Assembly: GCA_018400395.1 (NCBI GenBank)
Contig: JAGYMN010000011.1
Location: forward strand, 1-22,759
Reading direction: 5' to 3'
DNA from: Actinomycetota bacterium
GTDB lineage: Bacteria; Actinomycetota; Humimicrobiia; Humimicrobiales; Humimicrobiaceae
DNA: 22,759 nucleotides
Position numbers and translations under genes: made by a program. Shown here piece by piece: positions 1 to 8,267 of the stretch (positions are counted from its first letter, which is position 1; each line of letters begins with the position of its first letter). Below the pieces are notes generated by a model, which saw only the letters and a list, made by a program, of their open reading frames with translations, ran no database searches and had not been told where the DNA came from.

Positions 1-62
1 TTACTATCATTTTTTACTAATTTATTGAATACTTTTTCCTTTTTAAATATTGCTGTTCAAAA

Positions 63-86
63 GGAGTAATGATTGTTTGTTACTCC
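63..86. repeat. 7-bp inverted repeat upstream of parA
   Basis: GGAGTAA at 63-69 is mirrored by TTACTCC at 80-86 around a 10-nt spacer. It lies about 90 nt before the parA start. It could be an operator or a weak hairpin; there is no T-run, so it is not a good terminator. The function is unknown. Confidence 0.35.
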
Positions 87-174
87 CAGTTAGTCTAACA
101 TCAACAATAATTTTCCTTTAAAATTTTTAATTTTATTATAAAATTATTAAGTTTAATAAATTTCTTATAACCTT

Positions 175-1062
175 ATGCCGGAAGAAAATAATAAGACCTG
201 CAGACTTGTATCAATAGTAAATCAGAAAGGCGGAGTGGGAAAAAGCACAACTGCTATAAATATTTCAGCCTATCTTGCTAACAGTGGAGCAAGCATCCTT
301 CTGGTGGACCTCGATCCACAGGGCAATGCAACCAGCGGACTTGGAATCTATAAAAAAGATATTAGAAACTCAGTATACGATGTCATAGCAGATCATAACC
401 GCATTGCTCCTGAAGAAGCAATCTTTAACACGGTTTATGAGGGTCTGGATATCCTGCCTTCTTCAGAAAAACTTTCTGGAGCTGAAGTAGAGCTTGTATC
501 AGCTTTTAAGCGTGAATACAGATTAAAAAAAGTACTTGATAAATTAAAACAGTATTATGATTATATACTGGTTGACTGCTCGCCTGCTCTTGGGCTCCTG
601 ACAATAAATGCACTCACAGCCACCAGCGAAGTAATTATTCCGCTGCAATGTGAATATTTTGCCTTCGGAGGGATAGCCAGTCTTCTCCAGGCAGTAGAAT
701 TGGTAAGAAAAAATCTTAATAGCGGACTGGAGATTTCCGGTATAGTACTTACAATGTATACAAAAACAAAACTTTCAAACCAGGTGGTGAAAGAAGCAAA
801 AAAATATTTCTCCGGAAGGGTTTTTAAAACAATAGTACCACGTAATGTAAGGCTAGCCGAAGCGCCGAGTTTCGGCAAACATATTTTTGCGTATGACCCT
901 GAATGCAAAGGAGCAAAGGCTTACGAGAAGCTTACAAAGGAATTCATAAAGAACCGCAATGGAGATGAAAAGCGCATCAATATAGAAATTGAAAATCTAT
1001 CCAGAAGGATGAAAGATTTCTGGGATACAGGCGCACCGCCAAAGCATGCATTTGGAAGATGA
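175..1062 (+). CDS. parA: ParA/Soj-family partition ATPase (orphan)
   Basis: This is a ParA/Soj-type deviant Walker ATPase, which in this family binds DNA non-specifically when ATP-bound and positions chromosomes, plasmids or other cargo. The sequence shows the deviant Walker A loop KGGVGKST at residues 18-25, the Walker A' segment DLDPQGN at 45-51 and a Walker B-like ILVDCSP near residue 132. The length of 295 aa is somewhat above the usual 250-260 because of a charged C-terminal tail of about 35 residues. No helix-turn-helix precedes the P-loop, so it is Soj-like rather than plasmid P1-type ParA. No parB follows, since the next gene is on the other strand, and I saw no parS-like 16-mer. No Shine-Dalgarno is visible before this ATG, so translation may be leaderless or weak. 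The family call is sure; whether it acts in chromosome segregation or on other cargo is open. Confidence 0.92.
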   Translation: MPEENNKTCRLVSIVNQKGGVGKSTTAINISAYLANSGASILLVDLDPQGNATSGLGIYKKDIRNSVYDVIADHNRIAPEEAIFNTVYEGLDILPSSEKLSGAEVELVSAFKREYRLKKVLDKLKQYYDYILVDCSPALGLLTINALTATSEVIIPLQCEYFAFGGIASLLQAVELVRKNLNSGLEISGIVLTMYTKTKLSNQVVKEAKKYFSGRVFKTIVPRNVRLAEAPSFGKHIFAYDPECKGAKAYEKLTKEFIKNRNGDEKRINIEIENLSRRMKDFWDTGAPPKHAFGR

Positions 1063-1072
1063 GAATCAGTAA

Positions 1073-1492
1073 TCATATATTATATATGGTTATATCTATA
1101 AATCCTCTATAGATAAGTTCTGATATATAACCAAATATCAGCCAGAAAGGAAGATATATAATATTTACAACTCCTCCTATTGTCAATTTTCCCTTATATT
1201 CCCACGGACATTTTTTTATTGTTGCTTTTAAAAAATATCCATATCCCAGTTCTCCTATAAATATTAGGACCAGATAAATAAGACCCCTGGCAAAAAAAGG
1301 TACGTCTCTTAAAATATAATACAGTGGACCCAATACAATACCCCAAATCCCATAAAGAGGAAACATCCATAGATATGACCGGCCCTTAAGAGAGATATCT
1401 CTGTATCTTATATAATCATGTATCGAGGAGAAAAATACTTCTACCCCCACACCGAAAAAACTGAAAACTAAGAATAATATCAGGTACTTCAT
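1073..1492 (-). CDS. TMEM229 / CmpB-like small multi-pass membrane protein
   Basis: This 139-aa protein is largely hydrophobic, with about four predicted membrane segments (roughly residues 1-20, 40-62, 68-88 and 106-126). The motif CPWEY at about residue 95, and a distal segment with a glutamate followed by IYRGFID, recall the TMEM229 family and the related bacterial family annotated as putative ABC-transporter type IV (CmpB). I recognise this by eye. The biochemical function of the family is not established; the transporter name is historical. It stands alone on the minus strand, ending 10 nt after the convergent parA stop, and is divergent from the nuclease gene. An AGGTGG lies 12 nt before the ATG, a rather long spacing. 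The gene itself is likely real; its role is unknown. Confidence 0.72.
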   Translation of the reverse strand: MKYLILFLVFSFFGVGVEVFFSSIHDYIRYRDISLKGRSYLWMFPLYGIWGIVLGPLYYILRDVPFFARGLIYLVLIFIGELGYGYFLKATIKKCPWEYKGKLTIGGVVNIIYLPFWLIFGYISELIYRGFIDITIYNI

Positions 1493-1633
1493 TCTTAAAT
1501 ATTACCACCTGATGGAAAAACTGTCAGCAAAATATACCATCTTATAATAAATCATCGGGCTGTACAGATATGAATATCCTGTAAGAAAATTACAAAAATA
1601 TCCGGCTGTTTTATAAAAATTAACGGAAAAAAT

Positions 1634-1662
1634 TTGCATAACAATAAAATAAAAGCAATAAT
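1634..1662 (+). promoter_or_regulatory. Candidate sigma-70-type promoter for the beta-CASP nuclease gene
   Basis: TTGCAT at 1634-1639 and AATAAT at 1657-1662 are separated by 17 nt, about 20 nt before the downstream ATG. The match is fair in a very AT-rich region, so chance is possible. Confidence 0.35.
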
Positions 1663-1681
1663 CTAATTGTTTATCTCATAA

Positions 1682-3295
1682 ATGAAAGTTAAAGACATGG
1701 AACTAATATTTTATGGTGCAGCAAGGGAAGTGACGGGAAGCTGTCACTGCATTCAGGCAGGCGGTGCAAGATTACTGGTAGACTGCGGCCTGCAGCAGGG
1801 ACGGGATGTAAAGAACGGCCAGGCACTGCCGTTTAATGCCTGTGATATAGACTTTGTTATATTAACCCATGCACATATCGATCACAGCGGAAGATTACCA
1901 TTACTGGTTAAGAATGGCTTTCATGGCAGGATATATGCAATTAAAGCCACCTGCGACTTACTGGCAATAATGCTAAGGGATTCTGCTCAAATCCAGGAGA
2001 TGGATGCGAAATGGGAAAACAAAAAGGGTAGAAGGGCCGGTAAAAACAAAGTCGAACCTCTTTATGATATGGCTGATGTTGAAAAAACCCTGGAATATTT
2101 AGTACCATGTGAATATGGTAAGATGGAACAGTTAAGTGATGCGATTAAATTTAATTTTGTCGATGCAGGACATATTCTGGGCTCAGCATCAGTTGAAGTT
2201 TTTTTGAGAGAAAAAACCATAAACAAAAAAATAGTTTTCTCAGGAGATATAGGCAATACAGATCAGCCAATAATAAGAGATCCCCAGTATATAAAAGCAG
2301 CTGATTATGTGGTAATGGAAGCAACCTATGGAGACAGAAATCATGAAAAAATCCGGGGCAGCACATCAGTACTTGCAGAGATAATTGATAAAACACTTTC
2401 AGGAGGCGGGAATGTTATTATCCCTTCTTTTGCTGTAGGCAGGACACAGGGAGTTTTATATCTCTTAAGAGATATCAAGGAAAAAAGATTAGTCTCCAAC
2501 CCAGGTTTCCCTGTTTATGTGGACAGCCCCCTTGCTTCTGAAGCAACAAAATTATACGAGGATGATCTAATCCTTTATGGAGACCGTCAAACAAAGGGCA
2601 TCCTGGAGAAGGGGCTAAACCCGATCTCTTTTAAGGACCTATCTTTTACTGATTCGACCGGAGAGTCAATAGCTTTAAATCATGACCCTGTCCCAAAGGT
2701 AATTATCTCTTCCAGCGGCATGTGCGAAGGAGGGAGAATAAGGCATCATTTAAAGCATAATTTATGGAGGGAGGAATGCTCTGTAGTATTTGTGGGTTAC
2801 CAGGCCTATGATACGCTGGGAAGGATATTGCTTGACGGTGCAGAAAAAGTTACTATTTATGGAGAAGAGATTGCTGTCCGTGCGAATATTTATAACTTTA
2901 CAGGCTTGTCCGCCCATGCAGACAAAGATGGACTCCTCAGATGGATAAATAATTTCAGTAAAAAACCGGAGAAAGTTTTTGTTATCCATGTCGAGGATTC
3001 TGTAAGCGATAAATTTGTTGACACTCTTAACGGATCAGGGTTTTCCGCTGATGCTCCCCTTTACATGTCAACCTATGATTTAAGTAACGGAAGTCTTATT
3101 GTTCCCGGTACTGAGATTGAGAAAAAAGCTCTTTATGTAGAAAAACCTGCGGGTATTTCAGTTGCCTATGAGAAACTACTCGATGCTCAAGAACAATTGG
3201 CTCGAATTATCCACAATAAAAGGGGTTATTCAAATAAAGACCTGGAAAGATTTGCAGAAGGTATCATAAAATTAAATAAATATTGGGGTAATTAA
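1682..3295 (+). CDS. Beta-CASP metallo-beta-lactamase RNase (YSH1/CPSF-73-like)
   Basis: This is a metallo-beta-lactamase-fold nuclease with a beta-CASP domain, a family that cleaves or trims RNA using two zinc ions in the cytoplasm. Visible motifs in order are HAHIDH at residues 63-68 (motif 2), DAGH with H164 (motif 3), FSGDIG with D189 (motif 4), EATYGDR with E213 (beta-CASP motif A), HH at 355-356 (motif B) and SAHAD with H412 (motif C). All metal ligands appear intact, so it should be active. The C-terminal 75 or so residues extend beyond the RNA-metabolism core and are not recognised. It lacks the KH domains of archaeal CPSF homologues and is not RNase J-like. The start could be this ATG or the one at 1697; neither has a clear ribosome site. 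The exact substrate cannot be read from the sequence. Confidence 0.9.
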   Translation: MKVKDMELIFYGAAREVTGSCHCIQAGGARLLVDCGLQQGRDVKNGQALPFNACDIDFVILTHAHIDHSGRLPLLVKNGFHGRIYAIKATCDLLAIMLRDSAQIQEMDAKWENKKGRRAGKNKVEPLYDMADVEKTLEYLVPCEYGKMEQLSDAIKFNFVDAGHILGSASVEVFLREKTINKKIVFSGDIGNTDQPIIRDPQYIKAADYVVMEATYGDRNHEKIRGSTSVLAEIIDKTLSGGGNVIIPSFAVGRTQGVLYLLRDIKEKRLVSNPGFPVYVDSPLASEATKLYEDDLILYGDRQTKGILEKGLNPISFKDLSFTDSTGESIALNHDPVPKVIISSSGMCEGGRIRHHLKHNLWREECSVVFVGYQAYDTLGRILLDGAEKVTIYGEEIAVRANIYNFTGLSAHADKDGLLRWINNFSKKPEKVFVIHVEDSVSDKFVDTLNGSGFSADAPLYMSTYDLSNGSLIVPGTEIEKKALYVEKPAGISVAYEKLLDAQEQLARIIHNKRGYSNKDLERFAEGIIKLNKYWGN

Positions 3296-3361
3296 TACTG
3301 TTAAGGGCTGATCAATATAAATTTTATTTACATTTTATCTACCTGCTGATAACCTTTGGAT

Positions 3362-3649
3362 ATGTGTTGCATTATTACGGCATTATTTATCTTCGGGCCA
3401 AGAATAGCTATATTCGTATGGTGGGTTATTAACCCTTTCAGATTTGCCTCAGCTTTCAGTACATGGATAATCCCTGTTATATTTGCTGTATTTGCTCCAT
3501 TCACCATGATTGCATACTTGATTGTCTGGCCTCCCGGAACGGGTCTTTACGGTTTTGACTGGTTATGGATAGCGTTAGGGGTACTTCTTGATATTTCCTC
3601 ATATACCGGTGGAGGGATTGGAAGGCGGAGGCGCTTTAAATCATGCTAA
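3362..3649 (+). CDS. Small hydrophobic membrane protein, unknown function
   Basis: This encodes about 95 residues with two or three likely membrane segments (about residues 3-20, 30-55 and 65-85), a PPG turn between helices and a basic C-terminal tail with four consecutive arginines after a glycine-rich stretch. The aromatic-rich pattern near WPPG and FDW, and the glycine-rich end, look like a conserved small membrane protein, but I cannot name a family. It lies between the nuclease gene and sppA in the same direction, with 66 nt and about 120 nt gaps. Start choice is uncertain: a TTG two codons upstream (3356) is also open, and neither has a clear Shine-Dalgarno. It could co-act with the S49 peptidase, but that is only proximity. 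Confidence 0.55.
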   Translation: MCCIITALFIFGPRIAIFVWWVINPFRFASAFSTWIIPVIFAVFAPFTMIAYLIVWPPGTGLYGFDWLWIALGVLLDISSYTGGGIGRRRRFKSC

Positions 3650-3756
3650 TAAATAATAATAGGACCTAAAATTGGTTTTTTATATCACTTCTTATTACTA
3701 ATTTATTATTCTTATAGTATTATAACTTACATCAAATTGGTATAAAATATGGTTGT

Positions 3757-3763
3757 AAGGGGG
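3757..3763 (+). promoter_or_regulatory. Strong ribosome binding site setting a TTG start for sppA
   Basis: AAGGGGG ends 8 nt before TTG at 3772, ideal spacing. The longer reading frame would begin at GTG 3763, which overlaps this site and so cannot be served by it. Confidence 0.7.
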
Positions 3764-3771
3764 TGTTTAAA

Positions 3772-4545
3772 TTGAAAAAGCCCGTAGCAAGGATAATGCC
3801 TATCAGGGGAATGATTGTCTCAGGAGAATCTTCTCCCAAAGGATTTATACCAATGATGCCTTTTGCAGGAGGCGGTGCCACTTTTTCAGATGATGTTGTC
3901 AAATATCTAAGAACTGTTGATAAAGAACAAAGAGTGAAGGCCGTAATCTTTGAAATAGATTCGCCGGGCGGTACCCCTTATGCCAGCAAGGAAATTGCGG
4001 ATTCCATAAAAAGCCTGGATAAGCCGGTAATAGCTCATATAAGGGAACACGGAACTTCCGGGGCATACTGGATAGCTTCTGCATGCAATAAAATAATTGC
4101 TGATCCCCTGTCAAGCATAGGGGGAATCGGCACCAGGGCTGACCGTCTTGACTTATCGGAATTAGCCAGAAAGATAGGCATAAAAATAGATACATTCGCA
4201 AAAGGTGAATATAAGGGTGTTGGCTCCCCCTATTCCCAGATGTCTGAAAGGGAAAAAAAGTTCATAGAAGAGCATGTTGATTCTTTTAACAAATATTTCA
4301 TCAATGAGATAAGAGTTAACAGAAATATAAAAGACGAAAAACTTCTTGAAGATATTACTTCAGGAAAAACTTTCCTGGGAGAAGAAGCCCTCAGGCTCGG
4401 ACTGATAGATTATATGGGGGGAAGCGAAAAAGCCCTTGAAATAGCCGGGGAACTGGCAGGAACAGAATTGATTTCTGATTACCGTAAAGGCAGCGCTGAA
4501 AAACCCGGTATAATTGTCAGGATGCTAAGAAAGATGTTCCAGTAA
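3772..4545 (+). CDS. sppA: Signal peptide peptidase SppA-like S49 serine protease
   Basis: This is an S49-family peptidase of the short SppA type; family members hydrolyse residual signal peptides or other peptides with a Ser-Lys dyad. The sequence shows the oxyanion-region motif DSPGG, then GTSGAYWIAS with the probable nucleophile serine at residue 96, and GEYKGVGSP with the probable general-base lysine at residue 148 (numbering from the TTG start). The 257-aa length fits the single-domain bacterial or archaeal form, not the double-length E. coli protein. No N-terminal signal anchor is visible, unlike most bacterial SppA, so it may be cytoplasmic or peripherally bound. The C-terminal tail is basic. 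The start is TTG 3772 because of the strong AAGGGGG at 8-nt spacing. It ends 24 nt from the convergent mobB stop. Confidence 0.87.
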   Translation: MKKPVARIMPIRGMIVSGESSPKGFIPMMPFAGGGATFSDDVVKYLRTVDKEQRVKAVIFEIDSPGGTPYASKEIADSIKSLDKPVIAHIREHGTSGAYWIASACNKIIADPLSSIGGIGTRADRLDLSELARKIGIKIDTFAKGEYKGVGSPYSQMSEREKKFIEEHVDSFNKYFINEIRVNRNIKDEKLLEDITSGKTFLGEEALRLGLIDYMGGSEKALEIAGELAGTELISDYRKGSAEKPGIIVRMLRKMFQ

Positions 4546-4569
4546 TAAAATGTAATACATATATTCCGC

Positions 4570-5226
4570 TTAACTTCTTTTTCTATATCTAAGGTCTATC
4601 TCCTTTATTTCTTTCTCAATATCCTTAAGGCTTGCGACAATTGCATTTATAATATTCTTTACTATTTTCTGCACAAAGTCATTCAATAAAATAGGCCTGC
4701 TGTTGATATAAATCTTGATATCCTGCTCACTGTATGGTTTTATAAATTCAATCTCTAAAAGGTCTGCTACCTTCTTTATTTCATATTTTCCAAAATAATT
4801 TAGCTCTGTTTCTATCTCTGCTTCCCCTGCAACAGCCATGATCTCATCCCGGTCATATTCCCTTAGCTCTTCCTGATCCCGACTCTTCATAATTACTATT
4901 TTTGGATATTTACCCACCTTATAACCTTCTATAAGTACCAGATCCATGTCGTTAAAGATATCTTCAATAAATTTTTCCAGGTCTTTTCTCTCATTAAAAT
5001 CCCTGAATATACTTATACATTCATCTGTGAATAATCCTCCTATAACGCTCCCGCTATTCTTCAGACGGTATGAATCCTTTCCCCTACCGTCCATTTCAAA
5101 AGAATGAGAAGTGTGTTTTAGCGTACCTATTTTATATCTTCTGCTACTTAGCTCCCGTACGAGACCCTCTAAAAAAGTTGTCTTCCCACTTCCTGATTGT
5201 CCCACCACTGAAATTATAGGAATCAT
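4570..5226 (-). CDS. mobB: Molybdopterin-guanine dinucleotide biosynthesis adaptor MobB
   Basis: MobB is a GTP-binding P-loop protein that assists MobA in adding GMP to molybdopterin. The sequence shows GQSGSGKT at residues 9-16, then KHTSH and a DGRGKDSYR-like segment as in MobB, and the Walker B-like VLIEGYK near residue 100. Beyond the core of about 165 residues there is a C-terminal extension of about 50 residues, rich in isoleucine, lysine and glutamate. The ATG is preceded by AGAGG, and an in-frame TAG lies two codons upstream, so the start cannot be further upstream. It overlaps the end of mobA by 83 nt in another frame. It is the last gene of the long minus-strand run. Confidence 0.9.
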   Translation of the reverse strand: MIPIISVVGQSGSGKTTFLEGLVRELSSRRYKIGTLKHTSHSFEMDGRGKDSYRLKNSGSVIGGLFTDECISIFRDFNERKDLEKFIEDIFNDMDLVLIEGYKVGKYPKIVIMKSRDQEELREYDRDEIMAVAGEAEIETELNYFGKYEIKKVADLLEIEFIKPYSEQDIKIYINSRPILLNDFVQKIVKNIINAIVASLKDIEKEIKEIDLRYRKRS

Positions 5227-5917
5227 ATCCCTCTACCCCCTTTTTAAAGATTTGTGTAAATTTTGCATTATCTTTCCCTGAATTTATGTTAAAAAAATTA
5301 TACATATCAATACCTGCTGCATTCATTCTCATAGCATCCAACCACTTTACCCTGAGAGTGCAGAGCACATCAGAAATCCTGTAATTGCCATTCTTTATAT
5401 TATTTTCTATTATTTTGATATATTTCTTTGAATATACTCCGCACAGCGGTTCCATCCCCTTCTCACTTTTTACTATTACTGAATCATAATCTGGATTTTC
5501 TTTAGCCGTATTTTTTAGTACTTCAAGCAGTTTGAAAGAAATAAAAGGCATATCAGAAGCAATGACAATACACCTGTCGTTAATAGAATTTTTAAGTCCC
5601 GTGTATATTCCTAAAAGCGGCCCAATTATTCCAGCACTGTCTCCCAATATATTTTCATCAGGGATTATCCTTATAGCAGGTATTTTAATCTTTTCAGATA
5701 TCCCCAGAAATTTTGTATAATGTTCAATCTTTTTTACTGTACATTCTGTAAACTTTTGATTCTCTCTGCTGGTGCATACTATTATCTCTTCACATAAAAA
5801 GCATAATTTTATTATCTGGCCAGCAAGTATAGGGATCCCATAAGACAATATCTTTAACTTATTTGACCCAAACCTGCTGCTTTTACCACCGGCAAGTAAT
5901 AATCCAGAAAGATTCAT
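5144..5917 (-). CDS. mobA: Molybdenum cofactor guanylyltransferase MobA
   Basis: MobA transfers GMP from GTP to Mo-molybdopterin, giving the guanine dinucleotide cofactor of DMSO-reductase-family enzymes such as formate dehydrogenase. The nucleotidyltransferase signature LAGGKSSRFG lies at residues 8-17 with K20 after it; DMPF with D122 is the metal-binding site; EPLCGVY at 156-162 and FFNIN at 208-212 are typical MobA. The protein is longer than the usual 190-210 aa. Part of the excess is a lengthened region around residues 50-85, and part is a 30-residue tail reading through the mobB start in another frame. A run of five A then five G (minus strand, 5236-5245) precedes a TAG in the +1 frame, so the tail may come from a one-base indel or an assembly error. 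The gene starts 10 nt after purH. Confidence 0.88.
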   Translation of the reverse strand: MNLSGLLLAGGKSSRFGSNKLKILSYGIPILAGQIIKLCFLCEEIIVCTSRENQKFTECTVKKIEHYTKFLGISEKIKIPAIRIIPDENILGDSAGIIGPLLGIYTGLKNSINDRCIVIASDMPFISFKLLEVLKNTAKENPDYDSVIVKSEKGMEPLCGVYSKKYIKIIENNIKNGNYRISDVLCTLRVKWLDAMRMNAAGIDMYNFFNINSGKDNAKFTQIFKKGVEGYDSYNFSGGTIRKWEDNFFRGSRTGAK

Positions 5918-5927
5918 ACCAACTAAA

Positions 5928-7601
5928 TCAATGTCTGAAATGCCTTTTCCCCGTAAATATCATTGAAATACCTCTATCGTTACATGCCTCTATGACTTCT
6001 TCGTCTCTTACAGAGCCCCCCGGCTGTATTATTGATACAATACCGCTGTCTGCTGCCATATCCACAACATCCTTAAAGGGTAAGAAAGCATCAGAGGCAA
6101 GGACTGATTTATTACATCTCCCGGAAGATTTATCTATAGCTATCCTTGCAGCATCTATCCTGCTCATCTGTCCGGCGCCTACTCCAACTGTGGCCATGCC
6201 TTTAACAAGTACTATTGCATTTGATTTGACATTCTTTGCTATCTGCCAGCCAAAAATAAGATCCTCCCACTGCTGGTCCGTGGGTTTTTTTCTGGTAACC
6301 ACCCTGAATTTATCTCTATTATCTATCCCTTCGTCAAGCTCCTGTACGAGAATTCCTCCATCGACACTTTTGATATCTACTGCATTTGTAGTAAAATCCT
6401 TTTTTTGAAGCCTCGATACATTGGATTCAACATCAAAACCTATATTCAGTATCCTGAGGTTTTTTTTATCAGAATGTATTTTAAGAGCTTCGCCATCAAA
6501 TTCCGGAGCAATCAACACTTCCACATATTTATCAGAAAGGAACTCTGCAGCTTCTGCTGTCCACCTCATATTACTTGCAACAATACTCCCAAATGCAGAA
6601 ACAGGATCACACTCATAGGCTTTTTTATATGCTTCTGCTACGCTGCTTCCCATAGCAGCACCGCAGGGATTATTATGCTTTATTACAGCAACACAGGGCT
6701 CTTTAAATTCTTTTACTATCTGAAAGGCTGCGTTTGTGTCCAGTATATTATTATATGAAAGCTCTTTTCCCTGCAGCTGTCTTGCATTAACAAGACTCCC
6801 CGCATTTGAAGGCAATGAACTGTAATATGATGCCTTCTGATGAGGGTTTTCACCATATCTTAAGTCCTGTATCTTAGTAAAACTTAAGACGATATCCTTT
6901 TTAAATCCGCCGCTATCATCCTTATACCTGCCGGCATATCCTTCAGATATCCCTGTTTCTATTTTAAGTCCCGGACGGATATTTATTTCTGTATCTGAAT
7001 AGTTGTCTATTCTCCCGTAAAGGTAATCAAATATGACACTGTCATATTCACATGTATGCTGGAATGCTTTTACGGCCAGCCTGTAAAGTGTTTCTGTTGA
7101 AAGGGCCGCTCCGTTTTCCTGCATTTCTTCCAATATCTTTGAATAATCAGAAGGGTCTACTACTACAGCAACGCTTTCGTGGTTCTTTGCCGCACTTCTT
7201 ATCATGGTAGGCCCACCAATATCAATGTTTTCCACAGCATCCTCATATCTTACATCGGGGGCCGATACCGTCTCTTTAAAAGGATAGAGGTTCACCACAA
7301 CCATATCTATAGGCAATATTCCGGCAGATTCTATCTCTTTCATATGACTTTCCTTTTTCCTGTCAGCCAGTATACCACCATGTACTGCAGGATGAAGGGT
7401 TTTCACCCTCCCTTCCATCATCTCGGGAAAACCAGTAACTTCATCAACCTTATGTATACTGATTCCAGCTTCCTTTATCTTATTATAGGTACCGCCAGTT
7501 GATATGATCTCCACACCCATTTTTACAAGATCACCGGCAAGATCAGTTATTCCTGACTTATCGGATACGCTGATCAGGGCTCTGTTTATTCTAACTTTCA
7601 T
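5928..7601 (-). CDS. purH: Bifunctional AICAR transformylase / IMP cyclohydrolase PurH
   Basis: PurH performs the last two steps to IMP: formylation of AICAR with 10-formyl-THF, then ring closure. The N-terminal MGS-like cyclohydrolase domain spans about residues 1-145, with STGGT at 34-38 and TLHPAVHGG at 68-76. The transformylase domain follows with the segment DLRYGENPHQ near 246-255, the catalytic KHNNPCG with K308 and H309, and QPGGSVRDEE and TGKRHFRH at the C-terminus. The 557-aa length is above the usual 510-530; extra residues lie around 200-235 between the domains. The start is ATG 7601, with GGAGG 5 nt upstream. A TTG four codons further up overlaps that ribosome site and is unlikely. 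It follows purN by 37 nt. Confidence 0.96.
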   Translation of the reverse strand: MKVRINRALISVSDKSGITDLAGDLVKMGVEIISTGGTYNKIKEAGISIHKVDEVTGFPEMMEGRVKTLHPAVHGGILADRKKESHMKEIESAGILPIDMVVVNLYPFKETVSAPDVRYEDAVENIDIGGPTMIRSAAKNHESVAVVVDPSDYSKILEEMQENGAALSTETLYRLAVKAFQHTCEYDSVIFDYLYGRIDNYSDTEINIRPGLKIETGISEGYAGRYKDDSGGFKKDIVLSFTKIQDLRYGENPHQKASYYSSLPSNAGSLVNARQLQGKELSYNNILDTNAAFQIVKEFKEPCVAVIKHNNPCGAAMGSSVAEAYKKAYECDPVSAFGSIVASNMRWTAEAAEFLSDKYVEVLIAPEFDGEALKIHSDKKNLRILNIGFDVESNVSRLQKKDFTTNAVDIKSVDGGILVQELDEGIDNRDKFRVVTRKKPTDQQWEDLIFGWQIAKNVKSNAIVLVKGMATVGVGAGQMSRIDAARIAIDKSSGRCNKSVLASDAFLPFKDVVDMAADSGIVSIIQPGGSVRDEEVIEACNDRGISMIFTGKRHFRH

Positions 7602-7604
7602 AAG

Positions 7605-7611
7605 TTCCTCC
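7605..7611 (-). promoter_or_regulatory. Ribosome binding site fixing the purH start
   Basis: On the minus strand this reads GGAGGAA, leaving 5 nt between GGAGG and ATG 7601. It decides against the in-frame TTG at 7613, whose last base falls inside it. Confidence 0.75.
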
Positions 7612-7638
7612 AAGTATAATAAGATAATAAAATTTTAT

Positions 7639-8244
7639 TTATAAAATTTCTACTTTTCTTCCATTTATCCGCAATCTCCCCTGGCATAAAAGCTGCACTG
7701 CCAGCGGATATATTTTATGTTCCACAATATGTATCTTCTCCTCAAATTTTTCCACTGTGTCCCCCTGGTCAATATATACGGGCTCCTGCATTATTATTGG
7801 GCCATGGTCAAGCTCTGCATCTGCGAAATGTACTGTTACTCCGCTTACCTTTACGCCGTAGTCATATGCGTCTTTTATACCGTGTGCTCCCTTAAAGGAC
7901 GGAAGAATTGCCGGATGGATATTGAGTATCCTGTTCCGGTATTTACTGATAATCAAATCTGTAAGAAGGAACATGTATCCTGCCAGGACAATTATATCTA
8001 TTCTTTCCTTCTCAAGCACTTTTAATATTTCCCTTTCAAATTCTTCCCTGTTTGCATAATCTGCCGGGTCAAGATGAAAGGAATTAATACCATGCTTTGC
8101 GGCCCTCTCAAGGGCTTTTGCTTCTGCATTATTGCTAAAAACCAGTGAGATATCCCCTACAAGATCATTTTTTGCACTAAAATCTATTAAAGCCTGCAGA
8201 TTGGAACCGAATCCCGAAGCAAAAACAGCAATTCTTTTCCTCAT
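7639..8244 (-). CDS. purN: Phosphoribosylglycinamide formyltransferase PurN
   Basis: PurN transfers a formyl group from 10-formyl-THF to GAR, giving FGAR, the third step of purine synthesis. The 201-aa protein has the phosphate-binding loop ASGFGSNLQ at residues 9-17, and the complete catalytic set N108 and H110 (in NIHPAILPSFKG) and D146 (in ELDHGP). Length and motif order match the family. The ATG has GGAGG 8 nt upstream. The gap to the purM stop is 23 nt, so the ribosome site lies just after purM. There is no purT alternative in the window. Confidence 0.96.
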   Translation of the reverse strand: MRKRIAVFASGFGSNLQALIDFSAKNDLVGDISLVFSNNAEAKALERAAKHGINSFHLDPADYANREEFEREILKVLEKERIDIIVLAGYMFLLTDLIISKYRNRILNIHPAILPSFKGAHGIKDAYDYGVKVSGVTVHFADAELDHGPIIMQEPVYIDQGDTVEKFEEKIHIVEHKIYPLAVQLLCQGRLRINGRKVEIL

Positions 8245-8267
8245 CCAAGCCCCCTCCTGGATTAATA

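Noticed and set aside
69..98. Nine-codon ORF with AAGGAG just upstream (leader peptide)
   Set aside because: The spacing is only 2 nt, the peptide has no codon pattern suggesting attenuation, and parA lies another 77 nt on.
4570..5917. Reading mobA/mobB as plasmid mobilisation genes
   Set aside because: The motifs are those of molybdenum cofactor guanylyltransferase and its P-loop partner, not relaxase or mobilisation proteins.
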